This document shows positions 39,773-48,920 of a stretch of 64,000 nucleotides of DNA, piece after piece (within the stretch, counting starts at the first letter, position 1; every line of letters begins with the position of its first letter). This stretch comes from Aliivibrio sifiae. Lineage in GTDB: Bacteria; Pseudomonadota; Gammaproteobacteria; Enterobacterales; Vibrionaceae. The translations under genes and the position numbers were made by a program. The notes below the pieces were generated by a model. It was given only the letters and a program-made list of their open reading frames with translations, was not told the DNA's origin and searched no databases. The stretch is taken from NCBI RefSeq assembly GCF_002954715.1, contig NZ_MSCP01000001.1, positions 1,768,118 to 1,832,117 of the forward strand, in the 5' to 3' direction.

Positions 39773-40627
39773 ATGCAGCCAGAACATAGCGTTGAACTAA
39801 ACGAACAAAACTTCCAGCAAATTCTCGAAGGCTCAATGCAGACCCCAGTGTTAATTCACTTCTGGGCACCAATGAGTCAAGAAAGCCTTGCAGTTATTCC
39901 TGCATTACAACAACTAGCGCAGCAATACGGCGATGCAGTAACTCTTGCTCTACTTAACTGTGAAGAACAGCAAGGTCTTGCACAACAATTTGGAGTTCAA
40001 GCGCTACCAACGATTGCTTTATTTAAAAACGGCCAAGCGGTTGATGGTATGGGCGGTCCTCAAACGATCGAAGCCATTCAAGGAATGTTAAATAAACACC
40101 TGCCGAGCCAAGAAGAGCTACAATTAGGTCAGGCATTTAAGTTAGTTGAAGAAGGTGAATTTCAAGCAGCACTTCCTACCCTTCTCGCTTTGCTTGAGCA
40201 TTTTGGTGGTAATGGCCAGATTAAACTTCATATTGCTCAATGCTATATTGAAACTCAAGCTTATGATCAAGCAGAAACAATGTTGTCTGAAATTTTAATG
40301 CAAGATCAAGACAGTAAATACAAAGAATTAATCGCAAAACTAGAGCTTCATAAACAAGCAGGAAATACGCCTGAAATCCAAGCGTTAGAAGACAAATATA
40401 ATGCAGATCAAAGCAACACCGAGCTGGCTTTAGAACTTGCGGTTCAATACAGCCAAGTAAATCGCCAAGAAGAAGCCTTGGAAATTTTAATGAACATTTT
40501 ATTAAAAGATCTTAACGCTCAAGATGGACAAGTAAAGAAAACAATGATGGATATTCTTTCTGCTCTTGGCCAAGGAAATCCAGTTGCAGGTAAATACCGC
40601 CGTCAGCTGTATTCTCTACTTTACTAG
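39773..40627 (+). CDS. cnoX: Thioredoxin-fold chaperedoxin CnoX (YbbN)
   Basis: 284 residues: a thioredoxin-like domain (about 1-110) followed by tetratricopeptide-type helices to the end (KYRRQLYSLLY, as in E. coli YbbN). E. coli CnoX holds unfolded proteins after hypochlorous acid damage and hands them to GroEL and DnaK. The usual CxxC is absent; the site reads WAPMSQES, so the Cys38 of E. coli (SQHC) is Ser here, while Cys63 (LLNCEEQQ) is kept. AGGAAAAG lies upstream of the ATG. The sigma32 promoter and neighbouring ybbO-like gene support the call. Confidence 0.93.
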   Translation: MQPEHSVELNEQNFQQILEGSMQTPVLIHFWAPMSQESLAVIPALQQLAQQYGDAVTLALLNCEEQQGLAQQFGVQALPTIALFKNGQAVDGMGGPQTIEAIQGMLNKHLPSQEELQLGQAFKLVEEGEFQAALPTLLALLEHFGGNGQIKLHIAQCYIETQAYDQAETMLSEILMQDQDSKYKELIAKLELHKQAGNTPEIQALEDKYNADQSNTELALELAVQYSQVNRQEEALEILMNILLKDLNAQDGQVKKTMMDILSALGQGNPVAGKYRRQLYSLLY

Positions 40628-40655
40628 CTTACTGACTAACGAATTAATCCTGTTG

Positions 40656-41057
40656 TTACTTTTTATCGTGACAGCAGGTTAACCCTCTAATAATAGGGCA
40701 ATCATTGCTCTCATCACCAGGGCAAGCACTCGCTAGCTCTAATAATGTCTGCTTCATTCCTTCTAACTCTTCTATCTTGGCTTCTATCTCTGTGACTTTC
40801 TCTAACGTTTTCTTTTTTACATCTGCACTACGACGATTTGGATTATTTGATAAGCTTAATAGTTCTTGGCATTCTTCTAGACTAAATCCAACTAATCTTG
40901 AACGTCTGATCAACTGTAACTCTTCAACTTGGGCTGTGGTGTATTGGCGGTAACCATTAGCACCTCTATTTGCCTCTCTGATCACACCTTTGCTTTCATA
41001 AAAACGAATCGCTTTCGATGTTAATCCGGTTAAATTCGCCACTTCACTAATATTCAT
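40656..41057 (-). CDS. cueR: Cu(I)-responsive MerR-family regulator CueR
   Basis: 133 residues. The N-terminal MerR helix-turn-helix reads [21 protein letters not shown], a dimerisation helix follows, and the C-terminal metal loop has Cys112 and Cys120 spaced by seven (CPGDESNDC). Ser77 is at the position that marks monovalent-metal sensors. These positions equal those of E. coli CueR. Extra Cys-Cys-His near the C-terminus (CCHDKK) also occurs in enterobacterial CueR. It is divergent from copA, whose promoter carries the operator. Confidence 0.95.
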   Translation of the reverse strand: MNISEVANLTGLTSKAIRFYESKGVIREANRGANGYRQYTTAQVEELQLIRRSRLVGFSLEECQELLSLSNNPNRRSADVKKKTLEKVTEIEAKIEELEGMKQTLLELASACPGDESNDCPIIRGLTCCHDKK

Positions 41058-41079
41058 TTTAATTTACTCATTTAACTGC

Positions 41080-41110
41080 TTGACCTTCCATTTACTGTAA
41101 GGTTTATTCT
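41080..41110 (+). promoter_or_regulatory. CueR-controlled copA promoter
   Basis: TTGACC (41080-41085) and TATTCT (41105-41110) are separated by 19 bp, the overlong spacer typical of MerR-family promoters. Inside it lies the dyad ACCTTCC-N7-GTAAGGT (41083-41103, six of seven paired), close to the CCTTCC...GGAAGG form of CueR operators. Confidence 0.85.
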
Positions 41111-41142
41111 TAGCAATATCAAGAATAGTTAATGAGGTTATT

Positions 41143-43875
41143 ATGAGTCAGGAATTCACTCTTCCTTTATCAGGATTAAATTGTGGTCGCTGTATCGCTA
41201 AAGTAGAACAAGCACTTTCTACCAACACTGATATCTCTCAATATTTTGTTACCAAAACAGAACTGACTCTTACCACTAGCCTTTCTAAACAACATATTAT
41301 CGAGATAATTTCTCAGCTTGGTTATTCTGTACCTGAAGAAAAAGTAATAACGCTTTATTTAGCAGGATTAAATTGCGGTAAGTGCGTAAAAAAAACCACA
41401 GAGGCATTAGAAACCTTATCTCACTCCACTATTCTTTCTATTTCAAAAGCAGAACTTAATCTCAATACCATACACTCAACAGAAAATGTGGTATCGCTGA
41501 TTAAATCTATTGGTTTTCACGCCTCTACAATTCCACTTGTTCTTGAAGATAAATCATCAGAAGAATCAGATAACAAAGCCATCACTAGCAAACCAGAAAT
41601 ACTAGAACCTAATACAACCAAAACAACTCAACTCATTTTATCCGGAATGACTTGCGCTAGCTGTGTTGCGTCTGTTGAAAAAATCATTTCAGACACCAAT
41701 AATGTTCAATCTGTTCGCGTAAATCTCGCAGAACGTACTGCTCTAGTTACTGGTGATATTAATGAGATGGAGGTAATTCAAGCAATAGAAAAAGGCGGGT
41801 ATGGTGCAGAAATAAGCCTAAATGAAGAACAACGCCGTGAAAGACAAAAAGAGCTATACCTAAAGACCACCACTGCACATAAAAAAAATACCATCACCTC
41901 ATTAGCGATTGGGGCGCCATTAATGTTATGGGGCGTGTTTGGTGGCAATATGAAAATCAACACCATAAATGATCAACTTACATGGGGTGTAGTTGGGTTA
42001 ATTTGTTTGGGTTTGTTACTCACTGCTGGTAGACATTTTTTTGTTAATGCATGGAAAGCTTTCACCCACCACAGAGCAACAATGGATACACTTGTAGCTC
42101 TAGGTACGGGATCTGCTTGGCTTTATTCCATGGCTCTAGTTATTTCACCTGAGTTTTTTCCTGAACAAGCACGCCATGTTTATTTTGAAGCAACAGCAAT
42201 GATCTTAGGTTTAATAACGCTTGGTAATTTGATTGAAACAAAAGCACGAAATAGAACGTCTAGTGCGATTGAAAAACTATTAAACCTTCAACCACAAACC
42301 GCCATGGTTATTCAGGATGGTAAAGAAGTTGAGCTACCAGTATCTCAAGTGCTTCAGGGAATGATCATTAAAATTAAACCCGGACAAAAAATTCCGGTTG
42401 ATGGTGTTTTGATTAATGGTGAAAGTTATCTTGATGAAGCTATGTTAACTGGAGAGCCCCTCCCTAACTTAAAAACAACCAATGATACTGTGCATGCAGG
42501 GACAATTAATCAGCAAGGAAGCTTTACTTTTAAAGCAACCAACGTTGGTGAGCATACCATGCTAGCTCGAATTATTAACATGGTACGAAATGCACAGAGC
42601 AGTAAGCCTAATATTGCAAAATTGGCCGATAAAATATCATCTGTATTTGTTCCAAGTGTCATCATTATTGCTATTTTCTCAGCACTCATTTGGTATAACT
42701 TTGGTCCCGAGCCAATATCAAGTTATATGTTGGTGGTTGCCACTACTGTACTTATCATTGCGTGCCCTTGTGCTTTAGGGCTTGCTACTCCAATGTCCGT
42801 TACTGTAGGAATTGGTAAAGCAGCTGAATTTGGTGCTTTAATAAAAGATGCTGATGTACTTCAAACAGCAAGTACGATAGATACGGTTGTTGTAGATAAA
42901 ACAGGGACACTAACAAAGGGAAAACCAACCGTGGGTAAGGTTACACCCTTTAATAACTATACTGAACAACAGATAATTACGTTGGCAGCTGCGGTTGAAA
43001 GTCATTCAGAACATCCACTTGCCCTTGCTGTGATGGCTTATTTAAAACAACATTCATGGGAGACGATTGCTAGTCTTGATTTTACCGCTCAGCTAGGTCT
43101 TGGTGCTTCGGCAAAAGTAGATAGTGATACAGTATTTATCGGTAATATGACTTATTTATCAAAAAATGGCATACCCGTACCCCAAGTGGATCTTTCTCCT
43201 TCATCTACGCCTTTATTTGTTGCTGTAAACAAACAATGCATTGGTGTTATTGAGGTCAGTGATGCGATCCGTGGAGATTCTGCTCTCGCAGTTGAACAAT
43301 TTACTCAATTAGGTATTACTGTCGTGATGCTAACCGGTGATCGTAAAGAAACCGCAGAACATGTCGCCAAACAATTAGGCATTACTCAAGCAATTTCAGG
43401 GGTATTACCTGACGGTAAAGCACAAGTAATAAAAGATCTTCAGTCACAAGGCCACAAAGTCGCCATGATTGGGGATGGTATTAATGATGCACCAGCACTC
43501 GCACAAGCCGAGGTTGGTATTGCGATGGGTAATGGTAGCGATGTGGCAATTGAAAGTGCACATCTGACATTAATGAATCACTCATTGCAAACCGCAGTAA
43601 GTGCCATTGAACTTTCTAAAGCCACGATGAAAAATATGAAGCAGAACCTATTTGGTGCTTTTGTTTATAACACCATTGGGATTCCTATTGCCGCAGGTAT
43701 TTTATTCCCACTCACAGGCATGTTATTAAGCCCTGTTGTTGCAGGAGCCGCAATGGCACTATCTTCAATTACCGTCGTAACTAATGCAAACCGATTAAGA
43801 CTCTTTACACCTAGAGCTCAATTAGGAGTTCAACAATTTACTCCATCATCAAAACAAGAGGTATTACATGATTAA
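41143..43875 (+). CDS. copA: Cu(I)-exporting P1B-type ATPase CopA
   Basis: Pumps Cu(I) out of the cytoplasm. 910 residues with three N-terminal heavy-metal domains: Cys14/17 (GLNCGRC), Cys78/81 (GLNCGKC) and Cys171/174 (GMTCASC). Eight membrane segments follow. The CPC metal site is at 541-543, actuator TGEP at 436-439, phosphorylated Asp585 in DKTGT, and the hinge GDGINDAPALA is near residue 785. The first two metal domains have CGxC instead of the canonical MxCxxC. It is driven by the CueR promoter; a 24-codon ORF overlaps its last codons and copG follows. Confidence 0.97.
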   Translation: MSQEFTLPLSGLNCGRCIAKVEQALSTNTDISQYFVTKTELTLTTSLSKQHIIEIISQLGYSVPEEKVITLYLAGLNCGKCVKKTTEALETLSHSTILSISKAELNLNTIHSTENVVSLIKSIGFHASTIPLVLEDKSSEESDNKAITSKPEILEPNTTKTTQLILSGMTCASCVASVEKIISDTNNVQSVRVNLAERTALVTGDINEMEVIQAIEKGGYGAEISLNEEQRRERQKELYLKTTTAHKKNTITSLAIGAPLMLWGVFGGNMKINTINDQLTWGVVGLICLGLLLTAGRHFFVNAWKAFTHHRATMDTLVALGTGSAWLYSMALVISPEFFPEQARHVYFEATAMILGLITLGNLIETKARNRTSSAIEKLLNLQPQTAMVIQDGKEVELPVSQVLQGMIIKIKPGQKIPVDGVLINGESYLDEAMLTGEPLPNLKTTNDTVHAGTINQQGSFTFKATNVGEHTMLARIINMVRNAQSSKPNIAKLADKISSVFVPSVIIIAIFSALIWYNFGPEPISSYMLVVATTVLIIACPCALGLATPMSVTVGIGKAAEFGALIKDADVLQTASTIDTVVVDKTGTLTKGKPTVGKVTPFNNYTEQQIITLAAAVESHSEHPLALAVMAYLKQHSWETIASLDFTAQLGLGASAKVDSDTVFIGNMTYLSKNGIPVPQVDLSPSSTPLFVAVNKQCIGVIEVSDAIRGDSALAVEQFTQLGITVVMLTGDRKETAEHVAKQLGITQAISGVLPDGKAQVIKDLQSQGHKVAMIGDGINDAPALAQAEVGIAMGNGSDVAIESAHLTLMNHSLQTAVSAIELSKATMKNMKQNLFGAFVYNTIGIPIAAGILFPLTGMLLSPVVAGAAMALSSITVVTNANRLRLFTPRAQLGVQQFTPSSKQEVLHD

Positions 43876-43942
43876 TCTATTTGGTATTGCATTGATTATT
43901 GCCATTATCTACTGGTTTTGGCTATCACCCCATTCAAAATAA
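43868..43942 (+). CDS. Candidate 24-residue membrane peptide in the copA-copG operon
   Basis: The ATG lies inside the last codons of copA, in another frame, with AAGAGGT five bases upstream; the stop is 18 bp before copG. The predicted peptide starts MINLFGIALIIAIIYWFWL and ends SPHSK: one membrane helix with a short positive tail. The overlap, strong ribosome-binding site and position between two copper genes support real translation. It recalls the tiny CcoS-type proteins next to CcoI copper ATPases but is much shorter, and I do not recognise a family. A role with CopA is an inference. Confidence 0.6.
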   Translation: MINLFGIALIIAIIYWFWLSPHSK

Positions 43943-43960
43943 CCCTTAGGAAAACCCACT

Positions 43961-44395
43961 ATGAAAAACCTTAAATTTGCTTTTGTTTCTTTTGTTTTAT
44001 TTAGCACTTCAGCGTTTGCATCTACCGAAGTAATGACTTACAAATCACCTTACTGCGGTTGTTGTAGCGAGTGGGTTGAACATATGGAAGAGAATGGATT
44101 TACGGTAAAAATCGAAGATCATGAAGACATGAACCCAATTAAAGAAAAACTGGGTGTCGAACCTCGTCTTGCTTCTTGTCATACCGCAGTTATTGACGGT
44201 TATGTGTTTGAAGGCCATATCCCTGCAGATGACATCAAGAAATTTTTAGCTGACCCTCGTGATTTTAAAGGTCTGGCTGTTCCTGGTATGCCAATGGGGT
44301 CTCCAGGTATGGAATACGGCGATAAGAAAGATAAATACCAAGTTGTTGCATTTAAAGAAAATGGAAAATTATCACTCTTTAATACACATAACTAA
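43961..44395 (+). CDS. copG: Periplasmic copper-resistance protein CopG (DUF411)
   Basis: 144 residues. A signal peptide of 20 residues ends AFA. The mature protein is a thioredoxin-like DUF411 domain with Cys32, Cys34 and Cys35 (SPYCGCCSEW) and Cys73 in ASCHTAVIDG, with nearby His and Met (MPMGSPGM) that could bind copper. CopG proteins of Vibrio and Pseudomonas bind copper in the periplasm and are thought to change its redox state before export. AGGA lies upstream of the ATG. It is third in the CueR-driven operon and is followed by a perfect palindrome. Confidence 0.92.
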   Translation: MKNLKFAFVSFVLFSTSAFASTEVMTYKSPYCGCCSEWVEHMEENGFTVKIEDHEDMNPIKEKLGVEPRLASCHTAVIDGYVFEGHIPADDIKKFLADPRDFKGLAVPGMPMGSPGMEYGDKKDKYQVVAFKENGKLSLFNTHN

Positions 44396-44407
44396 GGTCT
44401 TTAAAGC

Positions 44408-44441
44408 ATAATAGGTATTGATAGCTATCAATACCTATTAT
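44408..44441. repeat. Perfect 34-bp palindrome after copG
   Basis: Two 17-bp arms with no spacer; the left arm is ATAATAGGTATTGATAG and the centre is TAGCTA. It begins 13 bases after the copG stop. No T-run follows on either strand, so it is not a standard intrinsic terminator. Confidence 0.9.
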
Positions 44442-44479
44442 ATCGAAATTAAATGATTAGAATTAATATTACAAACGCA

Positions 44480-44512
44480 AAAAAGCCGCATCATTTCTGA
44501 TGCGGCTTTCTT
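44480..44512 (-). terminator. Terminator of tRNA-Pro
   Basis: The 12-bp stem AAAGCCGCATCA / TGATGCGGCTTT has a TTTC loop, with a T-run on the minus strand. Confidence 0.9.
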
Positions 44513-44517
44513 AAAAG

Positions 44518-44594
<77 letters not shown>

Positions 44595-44650
44595 AGCTGT
44601 TAACTAGATATCGGTTTTAAATAAAGACCTTATCCGTGTCAACGAGGGCT

Positions 44651-44678
44651 ATAATACTGTCTGTGAGTTTTTTGACAA
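44651..44678 (-). promoter_or_regulatory. Promoter of tRNA-Pro
   Basis: On the minus strand, TTGTCA (44678-44673), 16 bp, TATTAT (44656-44651), followed by the GC-rich discriminator AGCCCTCG, typical of stringently controlled stable-RNA promoters. Confidence 0.65.
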
Positions 44679-44743
44679 GCATTATTTTGTTTTTTCTTTC
44701 CGTTCGCTTACAAAAACAACAAACTGTTGAATTGATAAACAAA

Positions 44744-44773
44744 AGCCCCTGAAACTATAACGATTCAGGGGCT
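44744..44773 (-). terminator. Terminator of nutA
   Basis: The 10-bp stem AGCCCCTGAA / TTCAGGGGCT has a 10-nt loop and on the minus strand a TTTGTTT tail. Confidence 0.82.
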
Positions 44774-44789
44774 GATCTTCTTTTAATAA

Positions 44790-46451
44790 TTACTTATAAG
44801 TAATTTCACCACGAGGTGCAAATTTGTTCACATCTATTGGGCTGTTTGTTTCTAAGAACTCTTTAAGTACTTCAGCATCAACAAAACCAGTATTCACATA
44901 GCCTGGGTGATCCGAAATTTTCGGGTAACCATCACCACCAGCGGCATTGTAGCTTGGTACTGTAAAGCGATACGTATTATCTAAACGTAATTGTTTACCA
45001 CCGATAAATACATTTGATACCTTACCATTTTCAATCGTCATCTTGATCCCTGCAAACTGAGCATAGGCACCAGAGTCGATTGGTTTAGTTGCAACTACAT
45101 TTAGGTAATCTAATACTTCTTGACCCGTCATATCTGCGTAAGTCACGATGTTACCAAATGGCTGAACCGTTAAAACGTCTTTATACGTAACATCGCCAGC
45201 TTCAATTGAATCACGTACACCACCAGAGTTCATTACTGCAAAATCTGCTTTGGCACGAACCATATGAGAAGTCGCGATTAAACGGCCCAAGTTTGTTTGC
45301 TCAAAACGAACCACATTGCGATCCCCCTCTAGCTTGCCGTTAGTTGATGCAATTTTCACATTCAACTGACCTTGACCTTTTTCTTGGTAAGGTGTTAGGA
45401 ATGCAAGTAGCTCTGGATCTTGAACAATTTCATCTTGAATAAAGACGCGTTGTTTTTTACCATCGATCTTCACTTTTTTCTTCAAATTCACAGGGATTAA
45501 ATTGTAGCTAACCATTTCTAATTCACCATTACGGAATTCAAAATCAGCTTTACCTACATACTTACCCCATTCGTAAGCTTGAACAATCCAAGTACCGTTT
45601 TGCTGATCTGGTTGACACTCATCACCCGGCTTGAAATTTTTCTTCATGACATTAGGGCCTTCCATACACACAGGCTCTTGTGAGTGGCCACCAACAATCA
45701 TATCTAATTCACCTAACTCAAGCGAACGTGCTAATGCAACATCACCAGGTGCATTAATACCACGTTGACCATTCTCATAGTGACCCATATGAGTCACAGC
45801 GAAAATAAGATCTGGTTTTTCATTTTCTTCTAATTCTGCAATTACTTTTTTCGCTTCTTCTTTTGGATCTCGGAACTCTAATTCATCAATGTATTCAGGA
45901 TTACCGATCTTTGCGGTATCTTCTGTTGTAAAACCAATAACCGCTATCTTAATACCTTGTTTTTCAAAAATTTCATAAGCTTGGTACTTACGTTCACCTG
46001 TCTCTTTATCGTAAATATTTGCAGAAAGCATTGGGAACTCAGCCCAATCAATTTGCTTTTGAAGAACATCTAATGGGTTATCAAACTCATGATTACCTAA
46101 TGCGATTGCATCGTACCCGATTTTATTCATGCCTTTAAAATCGGGCTCAGCATCTTGAAGATCTGATTCAGGAACACCCGTATTAATATCACCACCAGAT
46201 AAAAGAAGTACACTACCGCCTTCCGCTTGAACATCTGCTCGTAATTCATCAATCAGCGTTTTACGTGCCGCCATGCCATACTCACCGTATTTATTTTGCC
46301 AAAAACGACCATGGTTATCGTTCGTGTGTAATACCGTTAGTTTATATGTTGTATCTTCTTGCCACGCGTGTTCAGTTGTTGTAGCACAACCAGCAAGAGT
46401 AGTTACCAATGCCGCAGCAATCGCTGTTTTTAGAGAAAGACGTTCCATCAT
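44790..46451 (-). CDS. nutA: 5'-nucleotidase lipoprotein NutA (UshA family)
   Basis: 553 residues. The N-terminal lipoprotein signal ends LAGC with the lipidated Cys22. The metallophosphatase domain has VLHTNDNHGRF (about 39-49), LLSGGDINTG, ALGNHEFDNP and VGGHSQEP. The C-terminal 5'-nucleotidase domain has NSGGVRDSIEAG and ends in the substrate segment FTVPSYNAAGGDGYP. It dephosphorylates external nucleotides so that nucleosides can be taken up; NutA of V. parahaemolyticus is a chloride-dependent enzyme of this type. Unlike enterobacterial UshA it is membrane-attached. It stands alone. Confidence 0.93.
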   Translation of the reverse strand: MMERLSLKTAIAAALVTTLAGCATTTEHAWQEDTTYKLTVLHTNDNHGRFWQNKYGEYGMAARKTLIDELRADVQAEGGSVLLLSGGDINTGVPESDLQDAEPDFKGMNKIGYDAIALGNHEFDNPLDVLQKQIDWAEFPMLSANIYDKETGERKYQAYEIFEKQGIKIAVIGFTTEDTAKIGNPEYIDELEFRDPKEEAKKVIAELEENEKPDLIFAVTHMGHYENGQRGINAPGDVALARSLELGELDMIVGGHSQEPVCMEGPNVMKKNFKPGDECQPDQQNGTWIVQAYEWGKYVGKADFEFRNGELEMVSYNLIPVNLKKKVKIDGKKQRVFIQDEIVQDPELLAFLTPYQEKGQGQLNVKIASTNGKLEGDRNVVRFEQTNLGRLIATSHMVRAKADFAVMNSGGVRDSIEAGDVTYKDVLTVQPFGNIVTYADMTGQEVLDYLNVVATKPIDSGAYAQFAGIKMTIENGKVSNVFIGGKQLRLDNTYRFTVPSYNAAGGDGYPKISDHPGYVNTGFVDAEVLKEFLETNSPIDVNKFAPRGEITYK

Positions 46452-46850
46452 GTTTCACCATTAATTCAAAAGAGGATGATTTAGCCCAAATTAATCAATA
46501 ATTGATTGATCCAGTCAAATAACCAGACCAAGTTTAAAAGAATTACGGAGGACTCTCACATTGATCTCATAAATATGTCTATTAGATCACTAAAAATTGC
46601 GGATAAATAAATAAAAAAAAGTAAATCATCCGCAATTGAATATTTAACAAACAAAGCAAACGTTTACGCCTCAATCCCTGCGCTATAAAAACAAAATTCA
46701 TTAATGCAAAAATAAGAAAAATTAAAATTTTAGATAATTTTTAATTAAGTTTTGTCAGTTATTTCCGATAACAAGTGCAGTGCTTAATTAAGCAATCAAT
46801 ATTACAAACTAATGTAATGGCAACATGAACCCACGGACTTAGGTAACACT
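46452..46850. promoter_or_regulatory. nutA/chemoreceptor divergent region
   Basis: 399 bp, very AT-rich. It holds a candidate FliA promoter (46746-46771), the 14-bp perfect palindrome TGCTTAATTAAGCA (46781-46794) between that promoter and the gene, and a 9-bp-arm inverted repeat ATTGCGGAT/ATCCGCAAT (46596-46636). A Shine-Dalgarno-like CGGAGG at about 46545-46550 has no ORF behind it. Confidence 0.5.
46746..46771 (+). promoter_or_regulatory. Candidate sigma28 (FliA) promoter of the chemoreceptor gene
   Basis: TAAG (46746-46749), 14 bp, TCCGATAA (46764-46771), against the consensus TAAA-N15-GCCGATAA. One mismatch in each element and a spacer one base short. Confidence 0.45.
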
Positions 46851-48725
46851 ATGAAACTAAAACATAAGCTAATAGGCGCGAGTGTACTCGCTGTTGTTAT
46901 TACTGCATCAGCCTTAACTTGGCTGGCTTCAAACCAACTTTTTGAACAAACTCGTAATGGTGTTTATTCTCGTGCGGAAAGTGTCACTTCAGCTGCTACA
47001 ACAGGTATTTCAAATTGGATTTCAATTAAAGCTGAAATCGCTCATGCAACCAATGATTACACTCAAGAAAGCGACATCGTTTCTTTTTTACAACTTAGCC
47101 GTAAAGCCGGTGGATTCGATGATATTTTCTTTGGGACTCCTCAGGGTGATATGTACCGTTCTCATCCAGAAAGGAACCGTGCTGATTACGACCCTCGTCA
47201 GCGTCCTTGGTATCAAGAAGCTCAACGTGAAAACAAACAAATCATTACCTCGTCATACCAAGATGCGATAACTCAATCTCTCCTCGTAACCATCGCTGAA
47301 CCAATATACAAAAATGGGACTTTTTTAGGCGTAATCGGCGCTGATGTTCTTATTGACCAATTAATTGATGATGTAATCAGCCTTGATGCAGGTAAAGATA
47401 CTATTACAATGCTGATTGACAGTGATGGGACTTTCTTAGCTCATCCAAATAAATCTCTAATCAAAAAAGAAGTAAACCGCTACTTCTCTGATATGACTCC
47501 ACAAAGCATCCAAGAATCTATCTCTCTAAAGCGTATTGATGTTGCCGAAATCAATGGCGACACTAAATTAGTGTATTTTGCAAAAGTACCAAACACCAAT
47601 TGGACATTTGCTGTTGAGATGACACAAGCAACAGAGGAAGCTGCTCACACAGCCCTACTTCGTGAAATTATTCTACTTAGTATTGTTCTAACGATTATTG
47701 TTGCTATTGGTGTAACAATGTTAGTGAATATTCTATTCAGAGATTTACTTCGAGTTTCTGATGCACTTGCTGAAATATCTTCAGGTGAAGGCGATTTAAC
47801 TCAACGCTTAGAGCCAAACAGTAATGATGAGGTGGGTCAATTAGCGATTAACTTTAATACCTTTGTTGGCAATATGCACTCAATGGTATGTCGTCTACGT
47901 AGTATTTCTATCACTCTTGCTAATCAAGCAAACTCAACAGCAGAAAGTGCTGAAGAGCGAAATGTTCGCATCCAACACCAGATGGATGAAATTAACATGG
48001 TAGCAACTGCTATTAATGAGATGGCAGCAGCGACACAAGAAATCGCTGGAAATGCTGACAATACAGCTCAAACGGCAGAACAAACAGTAAGTGCATCAAA
48101 TCATGGTGCCGAGCAAGTAAGCCAAAGCCAGCATTCAATTGATAATCTAGCAAAAGAGGTTGAAACCGCAACTGGTGTAATTGAAGAGCTTCACCACAAT
48201 GCACAAAACATCAATACGATCCTTTCAACAATTCAAAACATCGCAGAACAAACCAACTTGCTTGCATTAAACGCGGCAATCGAGGCTGCTCGCGCTGGTG
48301 AACAAGGTCGTGGTTTTGCCGTCGTCGCTGATGAGGTACGAATTTTAAGTCAACGAACTCACGCTTCAACTCAAGAAATTCAACAAATGATTGAAACGCT
48401 TCAAGGTACGACTCAAAAAGCAGTGGGAATAATGGAAGATAGCCAAAACTTGGCAAATACTAGCGTAGAAGACGCTCAATCGGCATCCGCTAGCCTACTT
48501 CAAATTACAAACTCGGTTACTCAGATCAGTGATATGGCAGCACAAATTGCAGCCGCAGCGGAAGAGCAATCATCAGTAACTGAAGAAATTACCCGCAATA
48601 CGGAAGCCGTTCGTGATGTATCAAATGAGCTAACAGAAGAAACGAAACAATCCGTAATTCAAGCTTCTGAACTTTCAGAGCTATCTAATGAATTAAAACA
48701 AGAAATCGAACGATTTAAATTATAA
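46851..48725 (+). CDS. Methyl-accepting chemotaxis protein with amino-acid-type dCache domain (VfcA-like)
   Basis: 624 residues. TM1 is at about 8-28, the periplasmic double Cache domain runs to about 270, TM2 is at 272-296, HAMP follows ([22 protein letters not shown]), then a long signalling helix with the hairpin tip [20 protein letters not shown]. The distal dCache pocket has Tyr113, Arg118, Trp120, Tyr121, Tyr136, Asp138 and Asp165, which equals the amino-acid-binding motif of P. aeruginosa PctA shifted by eight. So it should sense L-amino acids. A. fischeri VfcA is such a receptor and this may be it. No C-terminal NWETF-type CheR tether. Confidence 0.92.
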   Translation: MKLKHKLIGASVLAVVITASALTWLASNQLFEQTRNGVYSRAESVTSAATTGISNWISIKAEIAHATNDYTQESDIVSFLQLSRKAGGFDDIFFGTPQGDMYRSHPERNRADYDPRQRPWYQEAQRENKQIITSSYQDAITQSLLVTIAEPIYKNGTFLGVIGADVLIDQLIDDVISLDAGKDTITMLIDSDGTFLAHPNKSLIKKEVNRYFSDMTPQSIQESISLKRIDVAEINGDTKLVYFAKVPNTNWTFAVEMTQATEEAAHTALLREIILLSIVLTIIVAIGVTMLVNILFRDLLRVSDALAEISSGEGDLTQRLEPNSNDEVGQLAINFNTFVGNMHSMVCRLRSISITLANQANSTAESAEERNVRIQHQMDEINMVATAINEMAAATQEIAGNADNTAQTAEQTVSASNHGAEQVSQSQHSIDNLAKEVETATGVIEELHHNAQNINTILSTIQNIAEQTNLLALNAAIEAARAGEQGRGFAVVADEVRILSQRTHASTQEIQQMIETLQGTTQKAVGIMEDSQNLANTSVEDAQSASASLLQITNSVTQISDMAAQIAAAAEEQSSVTEEITRNTEAVRDVSNELTEETKQSVIQASELSELSNELKQEIERFKL

Positions 48726-48748
48726 TCACCTTATTTCATTCATTAACG

Positions 48749-48789
48749 AAAAAAGACAGAATGTGAATATCATATTCTGTCTTTTTTTT
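48749..48789 (+). terminator. Terminator of the chemoreceptor gene
   Basis: The 14-bp stem AAAAAAGACAGAAT / ATTCTGTCTTTTTT has an 11-nt loop and a T-run. Confidence 0.9.
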
Positions 48790-48920
48790 CAGAATCTTAT
48801 CCATTAATCCCTTAAATTTCCGAATATCCTTCTAATTTTTGTAAAAAAACTACAAACACAAGCCACGTGCTACAAATAAACCTTTGAATTATTAGAATTA
48901 AAGACTAATACCACCTAAGA

